The translations under genes and the position numbers were made by a program. Positions 1 to 7,295 of a stretch of DNA of 14,679 nucleotides are shown piece by piece (positions within the stretch are counted from its first letter, which is position 1; every line of letters starts with the position of its first letter). The DNA comes from Megamonas sp. UBA1792 (lineage in GTDB: Bacteria; Bacillota_C; Negativicutes; Selenomonadales; Selenomonadaceae): positions 1-14,679 of the forward strand of contig DCFY01000080.1 of the NCBI GenBank assembly GCA_002315155.1, written 5' to 3'. The notes under the pieces are model-generated. The model made no database searches and had not been told where the DNA came from. It worked only from the letters and a program-made list of their open reading frames with translations.

Positions 1-2699
1 GCCATTTTATCACCAACAGAAATCTTACGTTTCTGCGCAATATAGACACGAACAAGATGATTCACCCCTGGTGGAAGTTCATCATTGTTTTCACGACTGA
101 ATACCTTTACATCAACAATCTTGCCAGATTCACCATGTGGTACTCTAAGCGATGTATCACGCACTTCACGAGCTTTTTCACCAAAAATTGCCCGTAAAAG
201 CCGTTCTTCTGCTGTAAGTTCGGTTTCTCCCTTTGGAGTTACCTTTCCAACCAAAATATCCCCAGGCCGAACTTCGGCTCCAATGCAAATAATACCATTG
301 TCATCAAGATCACGCAAAGCATCTTCTGCAACATTTGGTATATCCCTTGTAATTTCTTCTGGTCCAAGCTTTGTATCACGAGCATCACATTCATATTCTT
401 CGATATGAATAGAAGTATAAATATCTTCCTTTACAAGCTTTTCACTAAGAAGAATTGCATCTTCATAGTTATAGCCTTCCCACGGCATAAACGCTACGAC
501 AATGTTATAGCCAAGTGCAAGTTCCCCATGATCCGTTGCCGGGCCATCAGCTATTGGTTGTTTTTCAAAGACCCTGTCATTTTTATAAACAATAGGTAGT
601 TGATTAATGCATGTACCTTGATTAGAACGAAGGTACTTCTGCATCTTATAAATATCAAGATCACCTTTATCAGTACGTATCTGTATCTGATCCGCTGTAA
701 CCTTCGCTACAACACCTGCACGCTTCGCAAGCAGCATTACCCCGGAATCGCATGCAGCCTTGTATTCCATGCCCGTACCAACGAGTGGGGCCTGTGTACG
801 CAAGAGTGGTACAGCCTGACGCTGCATGTTTGCACCCATAAGTGCCCGGTTCGCATCATCATTTTCAAGGAAAGGAATCATTGCTGTTGCAATCGATACA
901 ACCTGCTTTGGTGATACGTCCATATAATCGACACGATCACGCGACATGAGAAGTGTTTCTTCATTGTACCGCGCTGTTACACGTTCTTCAACAAACCAAT
1001 CATTATCATCAAGTTTTTCATTAGCTTGTGCGATGATGAGCTCATCTTCTTCATCAGCTGTTAGGTAACGAACATCTTCCGACACACGTTTGTTGAGTTT
1101 ATCTACCTTACGATAAGGCGTTTCCATAAACCCAAACCGATTAACACGAGCATAATTCGATAACGATCCAATAAGACCGATATTCGGACCTTCTGGTGTT
1201 TCAATTGGACACATACGACCATAATGAGAATTATGAACATCGCGGACTTCAAAACCGGCACGTTCACGACTCAAACCACCAGGTCCAAGTGCAGAAAGAC
1301 GCCGTTTATGTGTTAGTTCACTGAGCGGATTATGCTGATCCATGAACTGTGACAGCTGACTGGAACCAAAAAATTCCTTGATTGCAGCAACAACCGGACG
1401 AATATTAATAAGCGCCTGCGGCGTAATAACATCGACATCTTGAATTGTCATACGTTCCTTTACAACACGTTCCATTCTTGATAAACCAATTCGGAACTGA
1501 TTCTGCAAAAGTTCACCAACAGAGCGTACACGACGATTACCAAGATGATCAATATCATCCGTATTGCCGCAACCATCCATAAGATTCAATAAATAATTGA
1601 TAGACGCCATAATATCATCTTTTGTAATCGTACGATGATGATATTCTAATGTTGGCGAACAAATCATCTTCATTGATTTATCTGCTTTTCCCTGCACAAA
1701 GACTTCAATAATTTTATTTTCACCAAAAAGCGCAGCTTCACGAGTATCATCAACTGCTTCTAACATAGATTCATCAATCACTGTATCTATTGGAAGAACA
1801 ATTTCACCCGTTTCTTTATCGACAATAGGCTGCGCAAGCTTCTTACCAAGCAAGCGGCGTTTCCAGCCTAATTTTTTCGTAAGTTTATAACGGCCCACTG
1901 TCGCGAGGTCATAACGTTTCGAATCAAAGAATAAAGAATTCAACAACTGCTGTGCATTATCCACAGTAGGAGGTTCTCCCGGACGAAGTCTCTTATAAAT
2001 TTCTACAAGTGCCTCTTCTTTGGAATCCGTATTATCACGTTCCATAGTTGTTCTTATCCGAGCATCATCATCAAATAAGTCTGCAATAGCCGCATTAGAT
2101 CCATACCCTAAAGCGCGAATAAGTACCGTTACGGGTAGCTTACGAGTCCTATCAATTCTTACAGAAATCACATCATTTGCATCGGTCTCTAATTCGATCC
2201 ATGCGCCTCGATTTGGAATTACAGTAGCATTATATAGTTTTTTACCAGTAGGATCAATTGTCTCTCCATAATATGCACCTGGAGAACGTACAAGCTGACT
2301 TACAATAACACGTTCTGCACCATTAATAATGAACGTACCTGTTTCTGTCATAAGCGGGAAATCACCCATAAATACTTCCTGCTCTTTAATCTCGCCTGTT
2401 TCACGATTAATAAGACGAACATTTACCCGAAGTGGTGCAGCAAGCGTGACATCACGTTCTTTACATTCATCAATATCATACTTCGGATCACCCAACATAA
2501 AGTTTTCAAAAGATAATACAAGGTTTCCTGTGAAATCTTGTATTGGTGAGATATCATGAAAAATCTCCTGTAGACCTTCCTTTAAAAACCACTCATAGGA
2601 GTTTCTTTGGATATCCAGAAGATGTGGCATATCCATGACTTCCTTAATTTTGGCATAGCTATACCTGGTTCTTTTGCCCACCGGAACAGGATTAAACAT
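1..2699 (-). CDS. rpoB: RNA polymerase beta subunit RpoB, C-terminus cut off by window edge
   Basis: This is the catalytic beta subunit of RNA polymerase, which forms much of the active-site cleft. The open frame starts with ATG at 2699 ([10 protein letters not shown]) behind GGGGTGAAGG and stays open to base 1, giving 899 codons; the family is usually about 1150-1250 residues, so the C-terminal quarter is missing. The N-terminal lobe and protrusion domains are recognisable. The rifampicin pocket begins [13 protein letters not shown] near residue 442 and keeps the residues equivalent to E. coli D516 (D454), H526 (H464) and S531 (S469), as in susceptible enzymes. [19 protein letters not shown] and, at the edge, [12 protein letters not shown] are standard beta motifs. 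It is separated from rplL by a terminator and has its own promoter and a long leader. Identification is certain; only the length is unknown. Confidence 0.99.
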   Translation of the reverse strand, partial: MFNPVPVGKRTRYSYAKIKEVMDMPHLLDIQRNSYEWFLKEGLQEIFHDISPIQDFTGNLVLSFENFMLGDPKYDIDECKERDVTLAAPLRVNVRLINRETGEIKEQEVFMGDFPLMTETGTFIINGAERVIVSQLVRSPGAYYGETIDPTGKKLYNATVIPNRGAWIELETDANDVISVRIDRTRKLPVTVLIRALGYGSNAAIADLFDDDARIRTTMERDNTDSKEEALVEIYKRLRPGEPPTVDNAQQLLNSLFFDSKRYDLATVGRYKLTKKLGWKRRLLGKKLAQPIVDKETGEIVLPIDTVIDESMLEAVDDTREAALFGENKIIEVFVQGKADKSMKMICSPTLEYHHRTITKDDIMASINYLLNLMDGCGNTDDIDHLGNRRVRSVGELLQNQFRIGLSRMERVVKERMTIQDVDVITPQALINIRPVVAAIKEFFGSSQLSQFMDQHNPLSELTHKRRLSALGPGGLSRERAGFEVRDVHNSHYGRMCPIETPEGPNIGLIGSLSNYARVNRFGFMETPYRKVDKLNKRVSEDVRYLTADEEDELIIAQANEKLDDNDWFVEERVTARYNEETLLMSRDRVDYMDVSPKQVVSIATAMIPFLENDDANRALMGANMQRQAVPLLRTQAPLVGTGMEYKAACDSGVMLLAKRAGVVAKVTADQIQIRTDKGDLDIYKMQKYLRSNQGTCINQLPIVYKNDRVFEKQPIADGPATDHGELALGYNIVVAFMPWEGYNYEDAILLSEKLVKEDIYTSIHIEEYECDARDTKLGPEEITRDIPNVAEDALRDLDDNGIICIGAEVRPGDILVGKVTPKGETELTAEERLLRAIFGEKAREVRDTSLRVPHGESGKIVDVKVFSRENNDELPPGVNHLVRVYIAQKRKISVGDKM

Positions 2700-2929
2700 T
2701 AAATCCTTCACCCCTTAGCCCAATTTGACTCAAACAAACAGAAGTACACACAAATAAACGGAATGATGAAACATTAAAAAGGCAAGGTCCTTCTTCTCTT
2801 CAACACCTTGCTTCCATCTCTCCGTCTTATTTCATTGTACATTTTTTTCTGTATGTCACTATCCATTTACATCATATGCGATAGTCAGTCGCATCCTTGT
2901 GCAATCGAGAATTATTACACATTCTGTAG
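2700..2929 (-). promoter_or_regulatory. Long 5' leader of rpoB
   Basis: About 230 bases lie between the predicted rpoB transcription start (near 2929) and the rpoB ATG. Two hairpins are visible. One has the arms ATGCGA/TCGCAT around a 7-base loop (2876-2894). The second has GCAAGGT/ACCTTGC followed by a T-run (2774-2811) and looks like an intrinsic terminator 75 bases before the gene. No convincing protein-coding gene is present. I infer a regulatory leader; the ligand or factor is unknown. Confidence 0.55.
2774..2811 (-). terminator. Candidate attenuator hairpin in the rpoB leader
   Basis: The minus strand has a perfect 7-bp stem GCAAGGT/ACCTTGC with a 16-base loop, followed directly by CTTTTT. 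It lies after the predicted rpoB promoter and before the gene, so it would act as an attenuator rather than an end-of-operon terminator. The large loop makes it only moderately strong. Confidence 0.5.
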
Positions 2930-2935
2930 TTAGAA

Positions 2936-2964
2936 ATACTATCACATTTTTGTATAAATGTCAA
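2936..2964 (-). promoter_or_regulatory. SigA-type promoter for rpoB
   Basis: The minus strand reads TTGACA (2959-2964), exactly 17 bases, then TAGTAT (2936-2941). The -35 box is a perfect consensus and the -10 matches 5 of 6 (TATAAT with one change). It lies just after the rplL terminator, so rpoB is expected to have its own transcript starting near 2929. Confidence 0.8.
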
Positions 2965-2983
2965 ATAAATATTTCTCATTTTA

Positions 2984-3023
2984 TAATAAAAATTAAAGAG
3001 TACCCCAAAAGGCACCCTTTAAT
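2984..3023 (-). terminator. Intrinsic terminator after rplL
   Basis: On the minus strand a 13-bp stem with three G:U pairs (arms 3011-3023 and 2992-3004, outer part ATTAAAG/CTTTAAT) closes a 6-base loop and is followed by TTTTATT. It lies 30 bases after the rplL stop. It separates the ribosomal-protein unit from rpoB, at least partly. Confidence 0.8.
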
Positions 3024-3053
3024 TTTATCTACTATAGCATTGAAAAAGCTAAA

Positions 3054-3419
3054 TTACTTAACTTCTACAGTTGCGCCAGCTTCTTCTAATTTAGCTTTGA
3101 GTGCATCTGCATCTGCCTTGGAAATTTTTTCTTTGACAGGAGCCGGAGCACCATCAACAACAGCCTTAGCTTCTTTGAGTCCGAGACCAGTTACTTCACG
3201 AACAACCTTGATAACACCAATCTTGCTTGAACCAGCACCAGTAAGAATGACATCAAATTCAGTCTGTTCTTCACCAGCAGCAACAGCACCAGCAGCAGCA
3301 GCAACAGCTACTGGAGCAGCTGCAGATACGCCAAATTTTTCTTCCATAGCTTTTACAAGTTCCGACAATTCGAGGACAGTCATGCCTTCAATTGCTTCCA
3401 TGATTTCTTCTTTAGTCAT
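3054..3419 (-). CDS. rplL: Ribosomal protein bL12 (L7/L12)
   Basis: This is the stalk protein of the 50S subunit. It binds as dimers to L10 and recruits translation GTPases. The 121-residue product is full length for the family. The N-terminal dimerisation domain ([20 protein letters not shown]) is followed by an Ala/Val/Gly-rich hinge (about residues 34-54). The C-terminal factor-binding domain carries the [20 protein letters not shown] segment. The ATG at 3419 was chosen because GGAGG lies 8 bases upstream; an in-frame ATG at 3443 precedes that ribosome site and is unlikely. It follows rplJ after 51 bases, under the same L10-leader control, and is followed by an intrinsic terminator. Confidence 0.99.
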   Translation of the reverse strand: MTKEEIMEAIEGMTVLELSELVKAMEEKFGVSAAAPVAVAAAAGAVAAGEEQTEFDVILTGAGSSKIGVIKVVREVTGLGLKEAKAVVDGAPAPVKEKISKADADALKAKLEEAGATVEVK

Positions 3420-3470
3420 TATAAATACCTCCAAAATTTTCATTCATTTTTTATTTAAGCAAAAAGTTCA

Positions 3471-4010
3471 TTAAGCAGACTCTTTTTGCTGACGAACTGC
3501 ATCAAACACATAAACGGCCTTGCGGATAACACCCTGCAATACGTTAACCGTATTTGAAACAGGAGCCTGCATACTGCCAAGAATTTTGGCAATAAGGACT
3601 TCGCGGGATGGCAGAGAAGCAAGTTCTTTAACGTCTTCGACATTAATTACCTGTCCATCTACAAGCCCAGCTTTAATAGTAAGAATTTCTGTTTCTTCAA
3701 GTTTGTTCTTTTTTATAAACTCATAAATCACTTTTGCAGGAGAAACTGCATCATCATTTGATATTGCAAGAGCAGTCGTTCCTTCCAAATGTTTTGCGAG
3801 TTCATCAAAACCAGCTTCTTTAGCAGCAATACGTGTCAGCGTGTTTTTTACTACATGATAAGAAACACCTGCTTCACGCAATTTACGGCGAAGCTGCGTA
3901 TCCTGAGCAACATTTAAGCCTTTATAGCTTGTTACAACAGCGCCTTTTGCATTTATAAGTTTTTCCTTTAGATCAGCGACAATTGCTTGTTTTGCTGAAG
4001 TTATAGCCAT
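3471..4010 (-). CDS. rplJ: Ribosomal protein uL10
   Basis: uL10 is the base of the ribosomal stalk: its N-terminal domain binds 23S rRNA and its C-terminal helix carries L7/L12 dimers. The 179-residue product starts MAITSAKQAIVADLKEKL and contains the family segment VVKNTLTRIAAKEAG. The C-terminal region (VLQGVIRKAVYVFDAVRQQ) corresponds to the L12-binding helix. The start at 4010 is set by AGGAGG eight bases upstream; an in-frame ATG at 4019 would sit almost on that site. An L10 leader with a strong attenuator lies directly upstream, consistent with autoregulation by the L10-L12 complex. rplL follows 51 bases later. Confidence 0.99.
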   Translation of the reverse strand: MAITSAKQAIVADLKEKLINAKGAVVTSYKGLNVAQDTQLRRKLREAGVSYHVVKNTLTRIAAKEAGFDELAKHLEGTTALAISNDDAVSPAKVIYEFIKKNKLEETEILTIKAGLVDGQVINVEDVKELASLPSREVLIAKILGSMQAPVSNTVNVLQGVIRKAVYVFDAVRQQKESA

Positions 4011-4040
4011 GAAATACACCTCCTCTCATACGTAAGACAA

Positions 4041-4075
4041 ATAAAAACGGCCTCCGGCTGAAAGACCAGAGGCCG
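4041..4075 (-). terminator. L10-leader attenuator terminator
   Basis: A 10-bp, GC-rich stem CGGCCTCTGG/CCGGAGGCCG (one T:G pair) with an 8-base loop is followed by TTTTTATTT on the minus strand, 30 bases before the rplJ start. It is the regulated terminator of the L10 leader. Confidence 0.9.
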
Positions 4076-4162
4076 CGAGGTATGAACCACGCTAAAACTC
4101 CGACTTCGGCAGGCGGTTTCCCTTTCAATGATAGATATCATACCTGCTGTCTACAGCCCAAT
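4041..4162 (-). promoter_or_regulatory. L10 leader (autoregulatory mRNA element)
   Basis: This is the ribosomal protein leader known upstream of rplJ-rplL in Bacillota, bound by the L10-L12 complex. On the minus strand it has the typical GCTGTAGACAGCAGGTATG start and the CCGCCTGCCGAAG core. A long-range pair GGTATGA (4138-4144) with TCATACC (4079-4085) closes the leader fold. It ends in the terminator listed at 4041-4075. I infer attenuation control of rplJL by comparison with the known family. Confidence 0.88.
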
Positions 4163-4182
4163 AAAAATTTTATTATTATTAA

Positions 4183-4884
4183 TTATTCTGTTTTGCCGGA
4201 TGCTTTTAACGCATTAATCGCAATGCCAGGCCCCATTGTCGCACTGATTGTAACTGAGCGCATGTATTGACCTTTAGCAGCTGCTGGCCTTACCTTATTT
4301 AAAGTATCAATCAACGTCTGGAAATTACCAAGTAACTTCACCGAATCAAACGACGCTTTGCCGATTGGAACATGAACATTCCCAGCTTTATCTGTACGAT
4401 ACTCAACTTTACCTGCTTTAATTTCATTAATTGCACGTGTAAGATCCATCGTAACCGTACCAAGTTTCGGATTTGGCATCAACCCTCTAGGACCGAGGAT
4501 TTTACCTAGGCGACCTACAGTCCCCATCATATCCGGAGTTGCTACAGCAACATCAAAATCACACCAACCGCCTTGAATTTTCGTAACAATTTCATCAGAA
4601 CCTACAAAATCTGCTCCTGCAGCTTCTGCCTCTTTCACTTTTTCACCCTTGGCAAATACAAGAACTTTCTTGGACTTACCTGTACCATGCGGTAATATCA
4701 CCGCACCACGAACCTGCTGGTCCGCATATTTAGGGTCAACACCAAGACGAACATGCAGTTCAATTGTTTCATCGAACTTTGCTGTTGCAGTCTTCTTTAC
4801 GAGTTCTACCGCTTCATCAGCAGTATACAATTTATCTTCAATAAGCTTTGCCGCTTCTTGATATTTTTTACCTATTTTAGCCAT
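4183..4884 (-). CDS. rplA: Ribosomal protein uL1
   Basis: uL1 forms the mobile L1 stalk that helps release deacylated tRNA; in many bacteria it also represses its own operon. The 233-residue product is full length. It begins [15 protein letters not shown] and contains the signature [19 protein letters not shown] and [12 protein letters not shown] (about residues 117-146). The ATG at 4884 is preceded by AAAGGGG at normal spacing. It follows rplK after 63 bases. A further GGGAGG lies in that gap but has no usable start codon near it. Confidence 0.99.
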   Translation of the reverse strand: MAKIGKKYQEAAKLIEDKLYTADEAVELVKKTATAKFDETIELHVRLGVDPKYADQQVRGAVILPHGTGKSKKVLVFAKGEKVKEAEAAGADFVGSDEIVTKIQGGWCDFDVAVATPDMMGTVGRLGKILGPRGLMPNPKLGTVTMDLTRAINEIKAGKVEYRTDKAGNVHVPIGKASFDSVKLLGNFQTLIDTLNKVRPAAAKGQYMRSVTISATMGPGIAINALKASGKTE

Positions 4885-4947
4885 TTAAAAATTCCCCTTT
4901 CGTGGTAATAACGGTATTTCCTCCCACAAGTACACCTGCACGAAGTA

Positions 4948-5373
4948 TTAATCAACGATTTCTATACCCATACTGCGAGCTGTACCTTCAATCATACGTG
5001 TTGCAGCTTCAACATCAGAAGCATTCAAATCCTGCATTTTGCTTTCAGCAATTTCTCTTGCTTTTGCACGAGGCAGTTTTGCAACTTTTGTCTTATTAGG
5101 TTCACCAGAAGCTTTTTCCAGTCCAGCAGCCTTTTTTAAAAGAACTGCAGCTGGAGGAGTTTTTGTAATAAATGTAAACGATCTATCCTCAAAAACCGTA
5201 ATTTCTACCGGAATTATCAAACCAGCCTGTTTCGCAGTTCTTTCGTTAAAATCCTTAACAAAAGCCATAATATTAACCCCAGCCTGACCCAAAGCAGGAC
5301 CTACCGGAGGAGCCGGTGTAGCTTTACCAGCGAGAACTTGCAATTTTACAAGTTTAGCAACTTTCTTAGCCAT
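4948..5373 (-). CDS. rplK: Ribosomal protein uL11
   Basis: uL11 binds the GTPase-associated centre of 23S rRNA and is needed for stringent-factor activation. The 141-residue product has the usual bacterial length. It begins [20 protein letters not shown], followed by [17 protein letters not shown] (about residues 22-38), the proline-rich N-terminal domain that is the thiostrepton-binding region in the family. The C-terminal RNA-binding domain ends in [21 protein letters not shown] stands upstream of the ATG. The gene lies 30 bases after nusG and 63 before rplA. Confidence 0.99.
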   Translation of the reverse strand: MAKKVAKLVKLQVLAGKATPAPPVGPALGQAGVNIMAFVKDFNERTAKQAGLIIPVEITVFEDRSFTFITKTPPAAVLLKKAAGLEKASGEPNKTKVAKLPRAKAREIAESKMQDLNASDVEAATRMIEGTARSMGIEIVD

Positions 5374-5403
5374 GTTATTTACACCTCCTTAATAAAATTA
5401 CAA

Positions 5404-5934
5404 TCAAATTTTTTCTACTTGATCATAGTCAAGCTCAACTGTGGTTTCACGTCCGAACATATCAACAAGCACTTTTAACTTGCTCTTTTCAGAATCAACC
5501 TCAGCCACTGTGGCAGCAAAATTTTCAAATGCCCCTGAGTTGATATGAACAGCTCGACCTACCTCAATATCAAGTACAGGTCTAAGTTCTTCAATTCCCA
5601 TGGACTTCAAAATACGTTTTACTTCTGCTTCAGTAAGCGGAATAGGCTTTGTTCCGGAACCAACAAACCCTGTAACGCCTGGTGTGTTGCGAACAACATA
5701 CCATGAACGATCATTAACGATCATTTCTACTAATGCATATCCAGGGAAAACTTTTTTCTTGGTTACTTTTTTCTTTCCATCCTTCGTCTCAACTTCATCT
5801 TCCATTGGAACAACTACATTGAAGATTTCATCTTCCATTCCCATAGAGTGAACCTTGCGTTCAAGGTTGGCCTTTACTTTGTTTTCGTAACCGGAATACG
5901 TATGAATAACATACCATTTCTTTTCTGATTCCAT
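5404..5934 (-). CDS. nusG: Transcription elongation/termination factor NusG
   Basis: NusG binds RNA polymerase and modulates pausing and termination. The 176-residue product has an NGN domain (KWYVIHTYSGYENKV at residues 6-20; KVFPGYALVEM near 61-71; NTPGVTGFVG near 83-92) and a C-terminal KOW domain (about 125-176, ending FGRETTVELDYDQVEKI). In the KOW motif the usual GPF is GAF, and the later conserved Gly is Ala (SGAFENFAATV). The ATG at 5934 is the only usable start: no ATG, GTG or TTG is in frame between the secE stop and it. Its only strong Shine-Dalgarno lies beyond a 7-bp hairpin (separate entry). Confidence 0.98.
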   Translation of the reverse strand: MESEKKWYVIHTYSGYENKVKANLERKVHSMGMEDEIFNVVVPMEDEVETKDGKKKVTKKKVFPGYALVEMIVNDRSWYVVRNTPGVTGFVGSGTKPIPLTEAEVKRILKSMGIEELRPVLDIEVGRAVHINSGAFENFAATVAEVDSEKSKLKVLVDMFGRETTVELDYDQVEKI

Positions 5935-5969
5935 CGCTAAGGGACGTTTTCTTCGTCCCTCACCTCCCC
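5935..5969 (-). promoter_or_regulatory. nusG ribosome binding site with an intervening hairpin
   Basis: The Shine-Dalgarno GGGGAGGTG (5961-5969) is 26 bases from the nusG ATG, too far for normal use. Between them is a perfect 7-bp hairpin AGGGACG/CGTCCCT (5940-5946 with 5954-5960, 7-base loop). Folding it leaves five bases (TAGCG) plus the stem base, a normal effective spacing. An alternative reading is a 9-codon GTG-initiated frame (5937-5963) whose TAG ends two bases before the nusG ATG, which would allow translational coupling. Confidence 0.6.
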
Positions 5970-5976
5970 AGCCTTC

Positions 5977-6201
5977 TTATCTTAGAATGATTTGGAACAA
6001 TCTTGCAAAGACAGTATCACATACCCAAATCAACGCACAGACAATCACTACTGCAATAAAAACGATGCAGGTGTAAGAAATAAGTTCTTTTCTGTCCGAC
6101 CATGATACTTTTTTCAGTTCAGCCTTGACCTCACCCAAAAATCTTTTGAGATTGAAACTCGAGCCAGTATTTTGAACTGTCGACGATTTTTCTTCTGTCA
6201 A
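5977..6201 (-). CDS. secE: Preprotein translocase subunit SecE
   Basis: SecE is the small clamp-like membrane subunit of the SecYEG protein-export channel. The 74-residue product is the single-spanning Gram-positive type. A polar N-terminus leads into the conserved amphipathic segment FLGEVKAELKKVSWSDRKEL (about residues 21-40). One transmembrane helix follows (about 42-62, YTCIVFIAVVIVCALIWV). The start is TTG at 6201: an in-frame TGA lies four codons upstream and no Met follows before the membrane helix. The ribosome site is weak. It lies between rpmG and nusG. Confidence 0.96.
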   Translation of the reverse strand: MTEEKSSTVQNTGSSFNLKRFLGEVKAELKKVSWSDRKELISYTCIVFIAVVIVCALIWVCDTVFARLFQIILR

Positions 6202-6251
6202 GTCACTTCACATCCCCGTAAACATACTGCTGCATAAACACAAATCCACAA

Positions 6252-6401
6252 TCATTTTGTTTCTTTGTGTAATGTATGCTTCTTACAGAATTTGCAGTAT
6301 TTATTAAATTCTAATCTATCCGGGTCATTTTTCTTGTTTTTATTGGTCTGATAGTTGCGTTGTTTGCATTCTGTGCAGGCCAATGTAACTGCATTGCGCA
6401 T
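6252..6401 (-). CDS. rpmG: Ribosomal protein bL33 (zinc-binding form)
   Basis: This is a 49-residue 50S protein, [20 protein letters not shown] at its start. It carries two CxxC pairs (C9/C12 and C36/C39, YCKFCKKH), so it is the zinc-ribbon form of bL33 rather than the Cys-free paralogue. AAGGAGTG lies seven bases before the ATG. It is the first gene of the rpmG-secE-nusG-rplKA unit and stands about 48 bases downstream of a predicted SigA promoter start. The order rpmG-secE-nusG is standard for Bacillota. Confidence 0.97.
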   Translation of the reverse strand: MRNAVTLACTECKQRNYQTNKNKKNDPDRLEFNKYCKFCKKHTLHKETK

Positions 6402-6455
6402 CTTATGCACTCCTTACCTGTAGAAATATAACTACATTCAAAATGTCACTAATAT

Positions 6456-6484
6456 AATTTATCATAATTAAAAGTCGGTGTCAA
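6456..6484 (-). promoter_or_regulatory. SigA-type promoter of the rpmG-secE-nusG-rplKAJL unit
   Basis: The minus strand has TTGACA (6479-6484), 17 bases, then TAAATT (6456-6461). A TG dinucleotide one base before the -10 gives an extended -10. It lies between the tRNA terminator and rpmG, so the ribosomal unit starts independently of the tRNA operon, near 6449. Confidence 0.75.
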
Positions 6485-6548
6485 TAATACATTTAAAACA
6501 TTTATAATTATTTACATTGTATAATAACCTTTGTCTGTAGTCTACATA

Positions 6549-6573
6549 AATAAAAACCCCGTTTTCAGGGGTT
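6549..6573 (-). terminator. Intrinsic terminator of the tRNA operon
   Basis: On the minus strand AACCCC pairs with GGGGTT around a 7-base loop, followed by TTTATTT. It begins about 13 bases after the encoded CCA of the last tRNA. Confidence 0.85.
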
Positions 6574-6585
6574 CATTTATCTTTT

Positions 6586-6662
6586 TGGTGGCGGCGCAGA
6601 GATTTGAACTCCGGACACTGCGGGTATGAACCGCATGCTCTAGCCAACTGAGCTACGCCGCC
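6586..6662 (-). tRNA. tRNA-Met(CAU), elongator
   Basis: A full cloverleaf on the minus strand with acceptor arms GGCGGCG/CGCCGCC, A73 and an encoded CCA. The anticodon loop is TTCATAC in the stem TGCGG/CCGCA. It has a G1:C72 pair and lacks the three G:C pairs of an initiator stem, so it is an elongator type. It closely resembles Bacillus elongator tRNA-Met as I remember it; a tRNA-Ile2 with modified CAU is less likely. Confidence 0.93.
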
Positions 6663-6668
6663 GCTATA

Positions 6669-6744
6669 TGGAGCTAATGACCGGGATTGAACCGGTGACC
6701 TTATCCTTACCAAGGATACGCTCTACCGACTGAGCTACATCAGC
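6669..6744 (-). tRNA. tRNA-Thr(GGU)
   Basis: The acceptor stem is GCTGATG/CATTAGC with U73 and an encoded CCA. The anticodon loop is TTGGTAA in the stem TATCC/GGATA, giving anticodon GGU. It lies six bases upstream of the elongator tRNA-Met. Confidence 0.95.
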
Positions 6745-6757
6745 AATCCTCACAAAT

Positions 6758-6833
<76 letters not shown>

Positions 6834-6843
6834 ATAAAATAAA

Positions 6844-6929
6844 TGGTGGGTAGGGATGGATTCGAACCATCGTAATCCGAAGATGACAGATTTACAGTCT
6901 GTTCCCTTTAGCCACTCGGGCACCTACCC
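6844..6929 (-). tRNA. tRNA-Tyr(GUA)
   Basis: A class II tRNA with a long variable arm. The acceptor is GGGTAGG/CCTACCC, A73, with an encoded CCA. The anticodon loop CTGTAAA in the stem CAGA/TCTG gives GUA. Confidence 0.96.
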
Positions 6930-6932
6930 ATT

Positions 6933-7008
6933 TGGAGCTGGCGAGAAGAATCGAACTCCCAACCTGCTGATTACAAGTCAGCTGCTCTACCAATTGAGCT
7001 ACACCAGC
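6933..7008 (-). tRNA. tRNA-Thr(UGU)
   Basis: The acceptor is GCTGGTG/CGCCAGC (one U:G pair) with U73 and an encoded CCA. The anticodon loop CTTGTAA in the stem CTGA/TCAG gives UGU. Only three bases separate it from tRNA-Tyr. Confidence 0.95.
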
Positions 7009-7033
7009 ACATATCGCTTTGATAAATTTACTA

Positions 7034-7052
7034 TAAAAACAGCTAAGCTGCT
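7034..7052 (-). other. Hairpin with T-run between tRNA-fMet copy 2 and tRNA-Thr
   Basis: The minus strand has AGCAGC/GCTGTT (one G:U pair) around a 3-base loop, followed by TTTAT. It sits in the only wide gap of the tRNA cluster (53 bases). It could be a weak partial terminator or an RNase processing site; the short stem argues against full termination. Confidence 0.35.
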
Positions 7053-7061
7053 ATTATCATT

Positions 7062-7137
<76 letters not shown>

Positions 7138-7190
7138 ATATTCTGTAAGCACGTTGTTTAACAATACAAACATCCGGCTGACAAGAAATA

Positions 7191-7219
7191 ATGATATCAT
7201 ACTTACATATGTTTGTAAA
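7191..7219 (-). promoter_or_regulatory. SigA-type promoter of the tRNA operon
   Basis: The minus strand reads TTTACA (7214-7219), 17 bases, TATCAT (7191-7196), with TG one base before the -10. The predicted start near 7184 lies about 47 bases before tRNA-fMet copy 2. The rest of the gap down to the phosphofructokinase stop (7220-7295) is AT-rich and shows no clear terminator, only an AT palindrome at 7220-7236. Confidence 0.78.
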
Positions 7220-7295
7220 GTATTTTTTTAAAATACATATTTAAAGATGTTTTTCATTACTTCCTTCATTTCCAGAAACTTCGATTGAGTTATAT

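Noticed and set aside
1332..1334. His at the rifampicin-pocket position equivalent to E. coli N518 (H456)
   Set aside because: From memory this site is Asn in E. coli, Thr in B. subtilis and Ala in S. aureus, so it varies freely. The key resistance residues D454, H464 and S469 are of the susceptible type.
2774..2842. A 22-codon ATG frame in the rpoB leader (MYNEIRRRDG...) that spans the attenuator hairpin
   Set aside because: It has no ribosome binding site, and frames of this length arise easily by chance. A leader-peptide mechanism would need conservation data.
3300..3345. Repetitive GCA/GCT-rich stretch as a nucleotide repeat element
   Set aside because: It encodes the alanine-rich hinge of L7/L12, a normal feature of that protein.
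2899..3474. A 191-codon plus-strand frame opposite rplL
   Set aside because: It is the low-complexity antisense shadow of the Ala-rich L7/L12 gene, with no ribosome site and no family features.
7220..7236. AT-rich palindrome GTATTTT/AAAATAC after the phosphofructokinase gene as a terminator
   Set aside because: The stem is almost all A:T, is not followed by a proper T-run, and lies directly against the tRNA promoter -35 box. I cannot support it as a terminator.
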